DNA of 63,168 nucleotides, from NCBI GenBank assembly GCA_945868505.1, contig CAMBLO010000013.1, positions 1-63,168 of the forward strand. The letters run 5' to 3'. The position numbers were made by a program, and so were the translations under genes. Of the stretch, positions 52,111 through 59,892 are shown one piece after another (the first letter of the stretch is position 1; each line of letters starts with the position of its first letter). The notes under the pieces are model-generated. The model ran no database searches. It saw only the letters and a program-made list of their open reading frames with translations, and was not told the DNA's origin. The stretch comes from an uncultured Clostridia bacterium. GTDB taxonomy: Bacteria; Bacillota; Clostridia; Lachnospirales; Anaerotignaceae.

Positions 52111-52863
52111 TCACATAAAATATGCCAGCGTCAGACCCACGCCCCCCGCCAAGGAACAGGCAATGACCAATGCCTCCACGGCCTTTGTACTGCCGCTGAT
52201 GATATTCCCTTCCAATAAGTCACGCATGGACTTGGAAAAGGTCACCCCCGGCAGCAGGGGCATGATACTGCCGATCACGATGGTATCGATATGGGATGCG
52301 GGGAACAGGGGCTGTATCCAGCAGGCGCAGAAGGCCGCCAGCATCCCGCCCAGAAAGGGCTCGAAGAAATAGGGGACTTTTTTTGTCCCCAACCAGAAAA
52401 CGAAGCAGCCCAGTACCATCCCGATGAAGAAGGAGAGTATGCCATCTATAGCCGATTCCCCGTTGAGCAGGGCGCAGCCGCCGGAAATGATCCCATAAGC
52501 GAAGATACGTAGGGGCAGGGGGTAAAAGAGTGCCTGCCGGATGGTGTTCAGCTTTGCAATGGCTTCTTCCAGATTGATTTTCCCGGAAACGAAAGCCCGG
52601 GAGATATCATTGACTTCGCAGACCTTTTCAAAATTGACCGTGCGGGTATGAACACCCCGCATCATGGAAAGGGGCCCCTTTTCTTCCCGGGGCAGGGTTA
52701 CGATGAGGGCGGTGGAAAGGGCAGTAGCTTCGATCTTTTCTCTGCCGGTGGTGGAAAGAATCCGCTTCATGGTATCCTGCACACGGAAGGTTTCCGCGCC
52801 GTTTTTCAACATAATTTCCCCAGCATCCAGTGCCAGGTTAATGAGTTTGGTATCATAATCCAT
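52111..52863 (-). CDS. Threonine/serine exporter family protein, ThrE N-terminal type (paralogue 2)
   Basis: A 250-residue protein of the ThrE N-terminal family. Its cytosolic first half (about 1-120, with AGEIMLKNGAETFRVQDTM) is followed by about five membrane helices. The motif SKSMRDLLEGNIISG near the end is diagnostic. The family exports amino acids together with a short ThrE-2 partner. It is very similar to the gene at 53425-54183, so it arose by duplication. Its own short partner is not duplicated. A terminator-like hairpin precedes it. Confidence 0.88.
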   Translation of the reverse strand: MDYDTKLINLALDAGEIMLKNGAETFRVQDTMKRILSTTGREKIEATALSTALIVTLPREEKGPLSMMRGVHTRTVNFEKVCEVNDISRAFVSGKINLEEAIAKLNTIRQALFYPLPLRIFAYGIISGGCALLNGESAIDGILSFFIGMVLGCFVFWLGTKKVPYFFEPFLGGMLAAFCACWIQPLFPASHIDTIVIGSIMPLLPGVTFSKSMRDLLEGNIISGSTKAVEALVIACSLAGGVGLTLAYFM

Positions 52864-52897
52864 AGGATAAATGCCCTCCTTTCTTTTTTCTTGGATT

Positions 52898-52936
52898 CGG
52901 AAACAAAAACCCCTGACACGCAGAGTATCAGGGCTT
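52898..52936 (-). terminator. Intra-operon terminator-like hairpin in the ThrE cluster
   Basis: Minus strand CCCTGATAC pairs with GTGTCAGGG around TCTGC, followed by GTTTTTGTTT. It would reduce expression of the last ThrE paralogue relative to the first two genes. Confidence 0.6.
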
Positions 52937-52940
52937 TCGG

Positions 52941-53408
52941 TTATATATTTTTTCGCTTCAGTCGGGGGAAAATCTGAAACCATGCCTGAGGAAGCACCAG
53001 AATGATAACAGAACCGATGCCGATGGCGCCTGCCAGCTTCAGGGCAGTCAGGATATTGGCGGTCGTTTCCAGTACTCTGCTGTCCATGGCGGAGGTGATG
53101 CAGCGATACACAACCGCACCGGGTACCAGAGGCAGGATGCCGGGGATATGGTACACGATGGTAGGCAGCATTCTGTGGTAGGACAGGAAACGGGCCAGAC
53201 TAGTTGCCGCAAAGGTAGCCAACAGGGTAGCCAGCAGGGCGGTGCCGCCGTTTCGCAGCACCAGCTGATAGACCAGCCAGCAAAGGGCAGCAGTGATGCC
53301 GCAATAGGGAATCTCTCTTCTGGGGGCATTGCAAACAATGGCATAGCCCATGCAGGCAATGAATGCAATAAGGGGATGTATTACATAATAAAAAAGTTCT
53401 TGATTCAT
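52941..53408 (-). CDS. Threonine/serine exporter family protein, short ThrE-2 type
   Basis: A 155-residue membrane protein with about five hydrophobic segments (AFIACMGYAIVCNAPRREI at the start, IPGILPLVPGAVVYR near the middle). The PLVPG motif is typical of the short partner of ThrE-N proteins. Together they make one split exporter. It starts 16 nt after the upstream ThrE-N gene, in the same operon. Confidence 0.88.
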   Translation of the reverse strand: MNQELFYYVIHPLIAFIACMGYAIVCNAPRREIPYCGITAALCWLVYQLVLRNGGTALLATLLATFAATSLARFLSYHRMLPTIVYHIPGILPLVPGAVVYRCITSAMDSRVLETTANILTALKLAGAIGIGSVIILVLPQAWFQIFPRLKRKNI

Positions 53409-53424
53409 AATTTAACCTCCGATC

Positions 53425-54183
53425 TCAGGACATACGGAAAATCACCAAAGCAATGGCAACGCCGGCGGCAATGGCGCAGGCATTGAGCAATACCTCCACC
53501 ACCTTGGAGTTGCCGCTGATGAGGTTGCCTTCCAACAAGTCACGCATGGCTTTGGAAAGGGCAAGACCGGGCAGCAATGCCTTCATGGTACCGATAATCA
53601 TTTTATCCAGCTGGGTTCCCGGCAGGAAGACATGGGCTGCACAGGCGGCAAGACCTGTTACCAGCCCGCCCATGAGGGGACCGAAGAAGAAAGGCACCTT
53701 TTTCCCGCTCACATATACCAATGTGGCACCCATCAGGAGGGCAACGAAAAAGGAAATAAAGCCATCCAGCGGGGAGCCGCCTACCATAAGGGCAAAGCCT
53801 GCACCATTCAGCCCATAGCCCAGCACACGGGTGCCGAATTTGAAATTGGGGATGTTATGGATATCCTGACAGCGGAACAGGGCCTCCTCTACGGTGATCT
53901 GGCCGGAAACGAAGGCGCGGGACATATCGTTGACGGCGCAGATTTTTTCAAAGTTTACATCGCGGCTCTTTACGGCACGGGCCATGGAAAGGGGCCCTTT
54001 TTCCTCTCTGGGCAGGGTCACCAAAAGCAGGGTACACATGGCCAGAGCTTCAATCTTTTCCCTGCCGCTGGTGGAGAGGATGCGCTTCATGGTATCCTGC
54101 ACACGGAAGGTTTCCGCACCGGAGGCCAGCATGATTTCCCCTGCATCCAAGGCAAGGTTGATGAGTTGGGTATCGTAATCCAT
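53425..54183 (-). CDS. Threonine/serine exporter family protein, ThrE N-terminal type (paralogue 1)
   Basis: A 252-residue ThrE-N protein. The cytosolic region has LALDAGEIMLASGAETFRVQDT, followed by REEKGPLSM and about five membrane segments, and ends in SKAMRDLLEGNLISGNSK. It exports small amino acids or dipeptide-like compounds in characterised members. The ATG at 54183 follows GGAATTCC and GAAAGGAA. It is first in a three-gene cluster ThrE-N, ThrE-2, ThrE-N. Confidence 0.9.
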   Translation of the reverse strand: MDYDTQLINLALDAGEIMLASGAETFRVQDTMKRILSTSGREKIEALAMCTLLLVTLPREEKGPLSMARAVKSRDVNFEKICAVNDMSRAFVSGQITVEEALFRCQDIHNIPNFKFGTRVLGYGLNGAGFALMVGGSPLDGFISFFVALLMGATLVYVSGKKVPFFFGPLMGGLVTGLAACAAHVFLPGTQLDKMIIGTMKALLPGLALSKAMRDLLEGNLISGNSKVVEVLLNACAIAAGVAIALVIFRMS

Positions 54184-54255
54184 AGGTTGGAATTCCTTTC
54201 TTTTTTCAAACGCATTTCGACAGAAAATCAAAACGTGCCCGCAGGCACATTCTTT

Positions 54256-54283
54256 AGTGTATTCATTTTACAGAAAAAGTAAA
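54256..54283 (-). promoter_or_regulatory. Possible promoter of the ThrE cluster
   Basis: Minus strand TTTACT (54278-54283), 16-bp spacer, TACACT (54256-54261). A GTGCC/GGCAC hairpin lies in the leader (54235-54248). The hexamers are imperfect. The rest of 54184-54360 shows nothing else I can identify. Confidence 0.45.
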
Positions 54284-54360
54284 GTAAAATTCTTTTAAGT
54301 TTTTCCGATTTTTTTGTGTAAAACGGACACGTTTTTCTTTTCGTGCATGAAAAGAAAGGA

Positions 54361-54388
54361 TTTACATTGGAAAAAAGTGTGATATAAT
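54361..54388 (+). promoter_or_regulatory. Promoter of the TPP riboswitch operon
   Basis: TTTACA (54361-54366), 16-bp spacer, TATAAT (54383-54388), about 15 nt before the TPP aptamer. Confidence 0.85.
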
Positions 54389-54407
54389 ATCCTCAAAAGC
54401 ATATATG

Positions 54408-54499
54408 GAAAAGCTGGGGGTGCTGCCAAAAGCAGCTGAGAGGAATCCACGATTCCAACCCTTTGAACTTGATGTGGTTAGTACCAACGGAGGGAAGCG
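54408..54499 (+). promoter_or_regulatory. TPP riboswitch (THI element)
   Basis: Contains GGGGGTGCTG, the conserved GCTGAGAGGAA, CCCTTTGAACTTGAT and GGTTAGTACCAACGGAGGGAA segments. It senses thiamine pyrophosphate. A terminator follows, so high TPP should stop transcription of tenA and the ABC importer. Confidence 0.97.
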
Positions 54500-54518
54500 A
54501 AACAACGAAAGTGATATC

Positions 54519-54553
54519 AGACCTTTCCCGATTGGGAAGGGTCTTTCTATTTT
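54519..54553 (+). terminator. Expression-platform terminator of the TPP riboswitch
   Basis: GACCTTTCCC pairs with GGGAAGGGTC around GATT, followed by TTTCTATTTT. Confidence 0.88.
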
Positions 54554-54579
54554 GCTTCTGGAAAGAAAGGAAGATGACA

Positions 54580-55242
54580 ATGAAATTAACAGACAGATTG
54601 TATGAAGCGGCAAAGCCCATTTGGGATGGCTACCTGACACAGCCCTTCGTAAAGGAATTGGGCGAAGGCACGCTGAGCGAAGAACGGTTCCGTTTCTATA
54701 TGGTGCAGGATTACCGCTACCTGCTGCAGTATGCAAAGGTATTTGCCATGGGCGTGGTGAAAACAGAGGATGAAGGGCTGATGACCCGTTTTTCCTATAT
54801 GGTCCACGATACGCTGGATGGGGAAATGAATATCCATAAGGCATATATGTCCCGTCTGGGCATTACCGAGGAGGAAGTAGCCACCACAAAATCCACTCTG
54901 GCAAACCAGTCCTATACCTCCTATATGCTGGATGAAGCCTATAAGGGCGGCCCGCTGGAAATCCTGGTGGCAGTCCTTTCCTGTGCGTGGAGCTATCAGA
55001 TGATTGGGGAACATCATAAGACCATCCCCGGTGCCTTGGAGCATCCTTTGTTCGGCGAATGGGTACAGGGCTACAGCAGCAAGGAATACTGCGAAACCAC
55101 CCAGGAAATCATTGATTTGGTAAATGCACTGGGCAAGGATGTAACCCCCGAAAGAGAAGAACATTTGAAAGAGATTTTCGTAAATTGCAGCCGGTATGAA
55201 CAGTACTTCTGGGACATGGCTTATGCAGCAAAACCAGAGTAA
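54580..55242 (+). CDS. tenA: TenA-family aminopyrimidine aminohydrolase
   Basis: A 220-residue all-helical enzyme that salvages the pyrimidine of degraded thiamine, hydrolysing aminopyrimidines to HMP. The catalytic Cys is in LSCAWSYQMIG (about residue 134), and a carboxy-terminal Glu lies in YEQYFWDMAY. Length is normal. The ATG at 54580 is six bases after AAGGAAG. An ATG at 54574 is too close. It is first gene behind the TPP riboswitch and followed by an importer for the same precursors. Confidence 0.94.
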   Translation: MKLTDRLYEAAKPIWDGYLTQPFVKELGEGTLSEERFRFYMVQDYRYLLQYAKVFAMGVVKTEDEGLMTRFSYMVHDTLDGEMNIHKAYMSRLGITEEEVATTKSTLANQSYTSYMLDEAYKGGPLEILVAVLSCAWSYQMIGEHHKTIPGALEHPLFGEWVQGYSSKEYCETTQEIIDLVNALGKDVTPEREEHLKEIFVNCSRYEQYFWDMAYAAKPE

Positions 55243-55318
55243 AAAAGTCATGTTTTTCATGTGAGCATGAAAAAATATAACTTTGAGACTCTGTTGCACA
55301 GTAAAAGGAGTAATGAAA

Positions 55319-56071
55319 ATGTTGGAATTTAAAAATGTCTCCTTCCGCTATGATGTGGATGAGTTTGCCATGATGGAAAACCTATCTTTTTCTGTGGAGG
55401 ATGGGGATTTTGTATCCATCATCGGTGCCAGCGGCTGCGGCAAAAGCACCATCTTCCGCCTCATCAACGGGCTGGAAAAGCCCCAGAAGGGCGAAATTTT
55501 GGTGGATGGGAAGCCCATTTCTTCCCTGAAGCAGTACAGTGCTTTTATGCCCCAGAAGGATTTGCTGTTCCCTTGGCGTACCATTGAGAAAAATATCTGC
55601 CTGCCCATGGAGCTGGCAGGCGTTCCCCCAAAAGAGCAGGAGGCACGCTGCCGAGAGGTGCTGGAACAGGTGGGACTTCTGGATTATATGAAAAAATATC
55701 CCAAAGACCTTTCCGGCGGCATGAAGCAGAGGGTATCCTTTGCCCGCACCCTCCTTTCCGGGGCGGATATGCTGCTGTTGGACGAGCCTTTTTCCGCTCT
55801 GGATTATCTGACCCGGGTGGAAATGCAGGAATGGCTGCTGCATCAATGGGAGCATTATGATAAGACCATTTTGTTCATCACCCATGATGTGGAGGAGGCT
55901 GTGTTCCTTTCCCAAAAGATATTTGTCATTCAGGACAGACCCTTTTCCTCCATGGAAATGGTGGAGGTGCCCCTTTCCTATCCTCGGGACCGCAGTGACC
56001 TGAAAAGGCCGGAGATCGTGGAATTGAAGGAGCAGCTCATTGGAAAGCTGAGAAGGAGTGTGAGCTTATGA
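55319..56071 (+). CDS. thiZ: ABC transporter ATP-binding protein (HMP/thiamine precursor uptake)
   Basis: A 250-residue ABC ATPase. Walker A GASGCGKST (about 37-45), signature LSGGMKQRVSFAR (about 131) and Walker B LLLDEPFSALD are intact. The class is that of taurine/nitrate/NMT1-type importers. Position behind tenA and the TPP riboswitch identifies ThiZ, the ATPase for formyl-aminopyrimidine/HMP-type precursors. AAGGAG is eight bases before the chosen ATG. Its stop overlaps the permease start by four bases. Confidence 0.88.
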   Translation: MLEFKNVSFRYDVDEFAMMENLSFSVEDGDFVSIIGASGCGKSTIFRLINGLEKPQKGEILVDGKPISSLKQYSAFMPQKDLLFPWRTIEKNICLPMELAGVPPKEQEARCREVLEQVGLLDYMKKYPKDLSGGMKQRVSFARTLLSGADMLLLDEPFSALDYLTRVEMQEWLLHQWEHYDKTILFITHDVEEAVFLSQKIFVIQDRPFSSMEMVEVPLSYPRDRSDLKRPEIVELKEQLIGKLRRSVSL

Positions 56072-56808
56072 AAAACATTTCCTCTCTGATATTGGTATTT
56101 ATTCTGCTGATGATCTGGCAGGGGGCAGCCATGGGCATTGATGCAGCCTATATCCTGCCTTCCCCTACACAGATTCTGGTACGGCTGTGGGAACTGAGGG
56201 AACCTCTGGTGCTGGTGCATCTGCCTGCCACCATGGGAGTTACGGCACTGGGGCTTTGCATTTCCGTGGCACTGGGGCTTTTGCTTGCCATTTCCATGGA
56301 TTGGAACCCCAAGCTGGAAAAAGCCCTTTATCCCGTCATTGTGGCATCTCAGACCATCCCCACTACAGCCATTGCGCCTCTGTTTATTCTGTGGTTTGGC
56401 TATGGCATTTGGAGCAAGGTGCTGGTAACCATTCTGATGACATTCTTCCCCATTGCCATCACTGTGTTTGACGGCTTGAAGGGCACGAAGCGGGAAATGG
56501 AAGAACTGCTGATGACCTACGGCGCAACGAAAAAAGATATCTTTTTGAAGCTGAAGCTGCCGACGGCTTTGCCCCATTTCTTTTCCGCCATCAAAATGTC
56601 TGTCCCCCTGAGCGTCATCGGGGCAGCCATTGCGGAATGGCTGGGGGCCCAAAAAGGGTTGGGCTATTTCAGCAAACGAATGATGACACAGTTGGACGGC
56701 GCAGGGGTATTCGCCCCCGTGGTGCTGCTGTCCGTTGTGGCAATGGTGACCGTTGGCATCATTGCTTTCATAGAAAAAAAAGTGATTACATGGAGGAAAG
56801 AGATATGA
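56068..56808 (+). CDS. thiX: ABC transporter permease (HMP/thiamine precursor uptake)
   Basis: A 246-residue BPD_transp_1 permease with six membrane segments. The coupling-loop (EAA) motif is EELLMTYGATKKDIFLKLKLPTALPHF-type; its core is LMTYGATKKDIFLKLKLP. The gene overlaps the ATPase gene by ATGA and its stop overlaps a possible early start of the next gene, so the transporter genes are translationally coupled. Substrate is inferred from the TPP riboswitch and tenA. Confidence 0.88.
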   Translation: MKNISSLILVFILLMIWQGAAMGIDAAYILPSPTQILVRLWELREPLVLVHLPATMGVTALGLCISVALGLLLAISMDWNPKLEKALYPVIVASQTIPTTAIAPLFILWFGYGIWSKVLVTILMTFFPIAITVFDGLKGTKREMEELLMTYGATKKDIFLKLKLPTALPHFFSAIKMSVPLSVIGAAIAEWLGAQKGLGYFSKRMMTQLDGAGVFAPVVLLSVVAMVTVGIIAFIEKKVITWRKEI

Positions 56809-56867
56809 CGAAACAAGGAGCCAAGTCTTGCTTCAATTTCGTCAGCAAAAGAAAGGAGAATTTCAAA

Positions 56868-57884
56868 ATGAAGAAAAAATTAGTAGCTTTATTCATGGCA
56901 GCGGCAATGGCCTTTGGGGCAGTGGGCTGCGGCGGCGGAGAAACAGCACCTGCAGAGGGCGATGCTGCTGCGCTGGAGGATTTCACCATCGTTTTGGACT
57001 GGTATCCCAACGCCATCCATTCCTTCCTGTATGTGGCTCAGGAAAAGGGCTATTTCGCAGAGGAAGGTCTGAATCTTGTTATCAATTTCCCCGCAAACAC
57101 CAATGACGGTATTTCCATGCCCGCAGCAGGCAAGGCAGATATCGGCATTTATTATCTGCAGGATGCCATCCAGACAGCCATGGAAGAAGATGTACCCATC
57201 GTTTCCGTTGGCGCAGTGACGCAAAGCTCTCTGAACGTTGTGATTTCCTTGGCGGAAAGCGGCATCAAGGGTGCGGAGGACTTGGCAGGTAAAAAAATCG
57301 GTTATGCGGGCACAGCCCTTTCCGAAGCGCAGATTGCATCCATGCTGGAATATGCAGGTCTGTCTGCCGATGACTGCCAGTTTGTGGACGTTGGCTTCGA
57401 CCTGCTGACAGCTACCACTACAGGACAGGTAGATGCCACCACAGGCAATATGGTGAACCATGAAGTGCCTCAGCTGGAAGAAGAAGGCTTCGATATCAAC
57501 TACTTCTATCCCACCGATTACGGCGTGCCCGAATGTTATGAGCTGGTATTCTTAGCAGGCAAGGATGCCGTAGAAAACAACCCCGAAAAAATCCAGAAAT
57601 TCCTGCGTGCCTGCCGGAAGGGCTTCGATTTCATGAAGGAAAACCCCGAAGAAGCATTGCAGATTCTGCTGGCAAATCAGAATGCGGAAAACTTCCCTCT
57701 GTCTGAAACCGTAGAAACAGAAAGCATGAATATTCTGCTGCCCGTGATGGAAACAGAGGATGCCCGTTTCCTGCATCAGGAAGTCAGCGTATGGCAGGAA
57801 AATGCCGATTGGATGTATGAAAAAGGCATCCTTGCAGAACAGGTGGATGTTTCCGGTCTGGTGGTAAATTTGCTGGAAGAATAA
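56868..57884 (+). CDS. thiY: ABC transporter substrate-binding lipoprotein, NMT1/THI5-like
   Basis: A 338-residue lipoprotein of the THI5/NMT1 family, binding pyrimidine precursors of thiamine. The signal peptide ends in AVGC (about Cys21). WYPNAIHSFLYVAQEKGYF starts the mature ligand-binding fold. Two starts are credible: this ATG, after AAAGGAG, and an in-frame ATG at 56805 that overlaps the permease stop and follows GGAGG, adding 21 basic residues before the signal peptide. The shorter one gives a normal lipoprotein signal. Confidence 0.88.
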   Translation: MKKKLVALFMAAAMAFGAVGCGGGETAPAEGDAAALEDFTIVLDWYPNAIHSFLYVAQEKGYFAEEGLNLVINFPANTNDGISMPAAGKADIGIYYLQDAIQTAMEEDVPIVSVGAVTQSSLNVVISLAESGIKGAEDLAGKKIGYAGTALSEAQIASMLEYAGLSADDCQFVDVGFDLLTATTTGQVDATTGNMVNHEVPQLEEEGFDINYFYPTDYGVPECYELVFLAGKDAVENNPEKIQKFLRACRKGFDFMKENPEEALQILLANQNAENFPLSETVETESMNILLPVMETEDARFLHQEVSVWQENADWMYEKGILAEQVDVSGLVVNLLEE

Positions 57885-57908
57885 GACATTCAAAATATCT
57901 CCATATAT

Positions 57909-57947
57909 CAAAAGAGGCGAGGAACAACGGCGTTCCTTGCCTCTTTT
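57909..57947. terminator. Terminator shared by the thiamine operon and the MerR gene
   Basis: AAAGAGGCGAGGAAC pairs with GTTCCTTGCCTCTTT around AACGGC (one mismatch), with T-runs on both sides. Confidence 0.88.
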
Positions 57948-58814
57948 TCAATTTTCCGTCTTTTCAATGGGAATGATAACTCTGGTGATATGGTCTGCTT
58001 CGTTTTCGATATCCACAGGGGAGATGATATATTCCTCGGAGATAGGCCCGGCGATGGTATAGCCCCGCTGATTCAGCCATTTGATGGCCTTGATATGGGT
58101 CTGGATGATTTCCTCGTTCCGCCCGATATGCAGGGCCGTTACGGCGGGAAAGCCCCCGAATTCCTTTGCGGCAGGGGAGTCCGCCGCTTCGTTTACCTGA
58201 ATACTGATTTCCAGATCGCAGTCATTCTGATAAAACTGCTCCAAGGGGTTATTGTGATAGGTCAGAATGACAGGGCCTGTGGCCTTCAGCTTATGGCGGG
58301 ATACCATTTCAAACAGCTCAAACCACCTATCCACGGAAACATCGCTGTTTTTATAGTTTTTCTTGATGCGGCGGGTAAAAAGAACGTGGGAGGAAGGAAT
58401 GGTCTCTACCCGTATGCCCTCTGTGGTCCATCCGGTATGCTCCGTTTCCAACAGATCATGGCCTTTTTCCAGCCGTTCCAGCAAAAGCTGCCCTTCGGCG
58501 TATTGGTCGTTCAAGGCTTCGATGGCTTGGCTGATTTCCTCCAACCGCTGACGGATACATTTTTCCATGCTTTCCGCATCCTTTCGGCTGATGATATCCT
58601 TGATTTCCTTCAAGGGTATGCCCAAATGGCGCAGCTTGCGGATGATGAATAAGGTCAAAATCTGTTCATGGGTATAATAGCGGTAATTGCTGTCATCCTT
58701 GCGGCAGTCGGGGATGAGCAGACCGATTTCGTCATAATACCGCAGGGTTTTGATGGAAACATTGCAAAGTCTGGAAACCTTGCCGATGGAATAAGTCCCT
58801 TTCTGCGCAGACAT
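57948..58814 (-). CDS. MerR-family regulator with GyrI-like effector domain
   Basis: A 288-residue BmrR-type activator. The N-terminal MerR helix-turn-helix has YSIGKVSRLCNVSIKTLRYYDEIGLL-type text (about 8-33; core LCNVSIKTLRYYDEIGL). A dimerising coiled coil lies at about 80-115, then a GyrI-like drug-binding domain at about 130-285 with GYTIAGPISEEYI. Such proteins sense cationic or lipophilic compounds and activate pumps by twisting 19-bp-spaced promoters. No such promoter was pinned down here. No pump gene is adjacent. Confidence 0.9.
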   Translation of the reverse strand: MSAQKGTYSIGKVSRLCNVSIKTLRYYDEIGLLIPDCRKDDSNYRYYTHEQILTLFIIRKLRHLGIPLKEIKDIISRKDAESMEKCIRQRLEEISQAIEALNDQYAEGQLLLERLEKGHDLLETEHTGWTTEGIRVETIPSSHVLFTRRIKKNYKNSDVSVDRWFELFEMVSRHKLKATGPVILTYHNNPLEQFYQNDCDLEISIQVNEAADSPAAKEFGGFPAVTALHIGRNEEIIQTHIKAIKWLNQRGYTIAGPISEEYIISPVDIENEADHITRVIIPIEKTEN

Positions 58815-58907
58815 ATACGTTCTCCCTTTCTTTTCTCAATTTAAGGCAATTTTAGCAGAAAATACCGAAAAAATCCATTAGATTAGCGGAGAGTAGGGGC
58901 GCGTTTT

Positions 58908-59099
58908 TTATTTCAATCCCTTGCAAAGGGGGATGAGGCAAACCAACAGGAGAATGCCCACGATGCCAACGAGGATGCCTTCCCGAAATAAGTCCCATTC
59001 CGAAAGCATACACATGCACATGCCCAGACCGAAAAGCATACCGCCCAGAATCCCAAAAATCAATGTGATAAAATTTTCTTTTTTTTCTCTGAATGTCAT
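58908..59099 (-). CDS. Small two-helix membrane protein divergent from a TetR regulator
   Basis: A 63-residue protein with two hydrophobic segments (about 10-32 and 40-58) joined by a short acidic turn (SEWDLFREG). A Cys/Met-rich first helix (GMCMCMLSEW) is notable. AAAGGAGG lies seven bases before the ATG. It is transcribed divergently from the TetR gene through an operator region carrying two matching palindromes, so it is the probable target of that regulator. No family recognised. Confidence 0.72.
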   Translation of the reverse strand: MTFREKKENFITLIFGILGGMLFGLGMCMCMLSEWDLFREGILVGIVGILLLVCLIPLCKGLK

Positions 59100-59116
59100 G
59101 GATAACCTCCTTTATT

Positions 59117-59197
59117 CCAACACTTGTTTGTTTTTTCTTTTTTTAGTATAATGGTTCTGTGAAACCAAAACAATCATCAATAAACCAACATTTGTTG
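59117..59197. promoter_or_regulatory. Divergent promoters with two TetR-type operators
   Basis: Plus: TTGTTT (59124-59129), 17 bp, TATAAT (59147-59152). Minus: TTGTTT (59168-59173), 17 bp, TATACT (59145-59150). The two -10 elements overlap on opposite strands. Similar palindromes CCAACACTTGTTTG (59117-59130) and CCAACATTTGTTG (59185-59197) lie at either end, the first covering the plus-strand -35. This is a classic divergent repressor layout. Confidence 0.75.
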
Positions 59198-59223
59198 AGA
59201 TAATGAAAAAAGAAGGGCATTTG

Positions 59224-59748
59224 ATGAATACGCAGAATAATAAAAGAAGAAAAGCATCGCAGAATAAGATAGAAGCAGCCTTTGTGGAGCTGCTGCAGGA
59301 AAAAGAACTGCAAAAAATCACCGTTACGGATATTTGTAAGACCGCAGGGGTGAACCGCACCACTTTTTATGCCAATTATCTGGATTTGCCGGATTTGGCG
59401 GAAGCGGTGCGAAGAAAGCTGGAAGCCGATGTATTCGGTCTGTACGAAGAGGAACGGGAACAGGGCTACAATAGTAATGATTTTCTGAAGCTGTTTCGCC
59501 ATATCTATCAAAATCAGCTGTTTTATCAGACCTATTTCCGCCTTGGGCTAGAAGGACAGTTTCAAATCACTCAATATGATACCAAGCTTGCCGCGGAATA
59601 TTATGGAAACCGCCATATCGGATATCATATGGAATTTTTCCGCAGCGGCTTAACTGCCGTTTTGAAAAAATGGCTCAACGATGGCTGTCAGGAAACACCT
59701 GAGGAAATCAACGAAATCATCCTCACAGAATATATGCCAAAAAAATAA
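59224..59748 (+). CDS. TetR/AcrR-family transcriptional regulator
   Basis: A 174-residue regulator. The N-terminal helix-turn-helix is ITVTDICKTAGVNRTTFYANY (about residues 33-53), an unmistakable TetR motif. The C-terminal ligand-binding part is short. The start is uncertain: ATG 59224 has AAGGG seven bases upstream, while ATG 59203 would add seven residues without a clear site. It probably represses itself and the divergent small membrane protein through the palindromes between them. Confidence 0.9.
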   Translation: MNTQNNKRRKASQNKIEAAFVELLQEKELQKITVTDICKTAGVNRTTFYANYLDLPDLAEAVRRKLEADVFGLYEEEREQGYNSNDFLKLFRHIYQNQLFYQTYFRLGLEGQFQITQYDTKLAAEYYGNRHIGYHMEFFRSGLTAVLKKWLNDGCQETPEEINEIILTEYMPKK

Positions 59749-59795
59749 ATGCAATTTTGGTGTTTATGATTATTTAAATTTATTTTGAACGATTT

Positions 59796-59884
59796 CCATG
59801 AAGCGGATGCTTCATGGCGTATCCGGGTCCAGGGGGCGGTGCCTCCTGGCGGGGGTTCGGGGCGAGGAGCCCCGGAAGAAAGGA
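59796..59884 (+). repeat. Pal-A element upstream of the SDR gene
   Basis: Stem 3 CCATGAAGC/GCTTCATGG (59796-59817), stem 4 CCAGGGGGC/GCCTCCTGG (59829-59849, one G-T pair), stem 5 CGGGGC/GCCCCG (59858-59874). The conserved link GTATCCGGGT lies between stems 3 and 4. AAGAAAGG, the ribosome site of the next gene, follows. Confidence 0.83.
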
Positions 59885-59892
59885 ATTGACCT

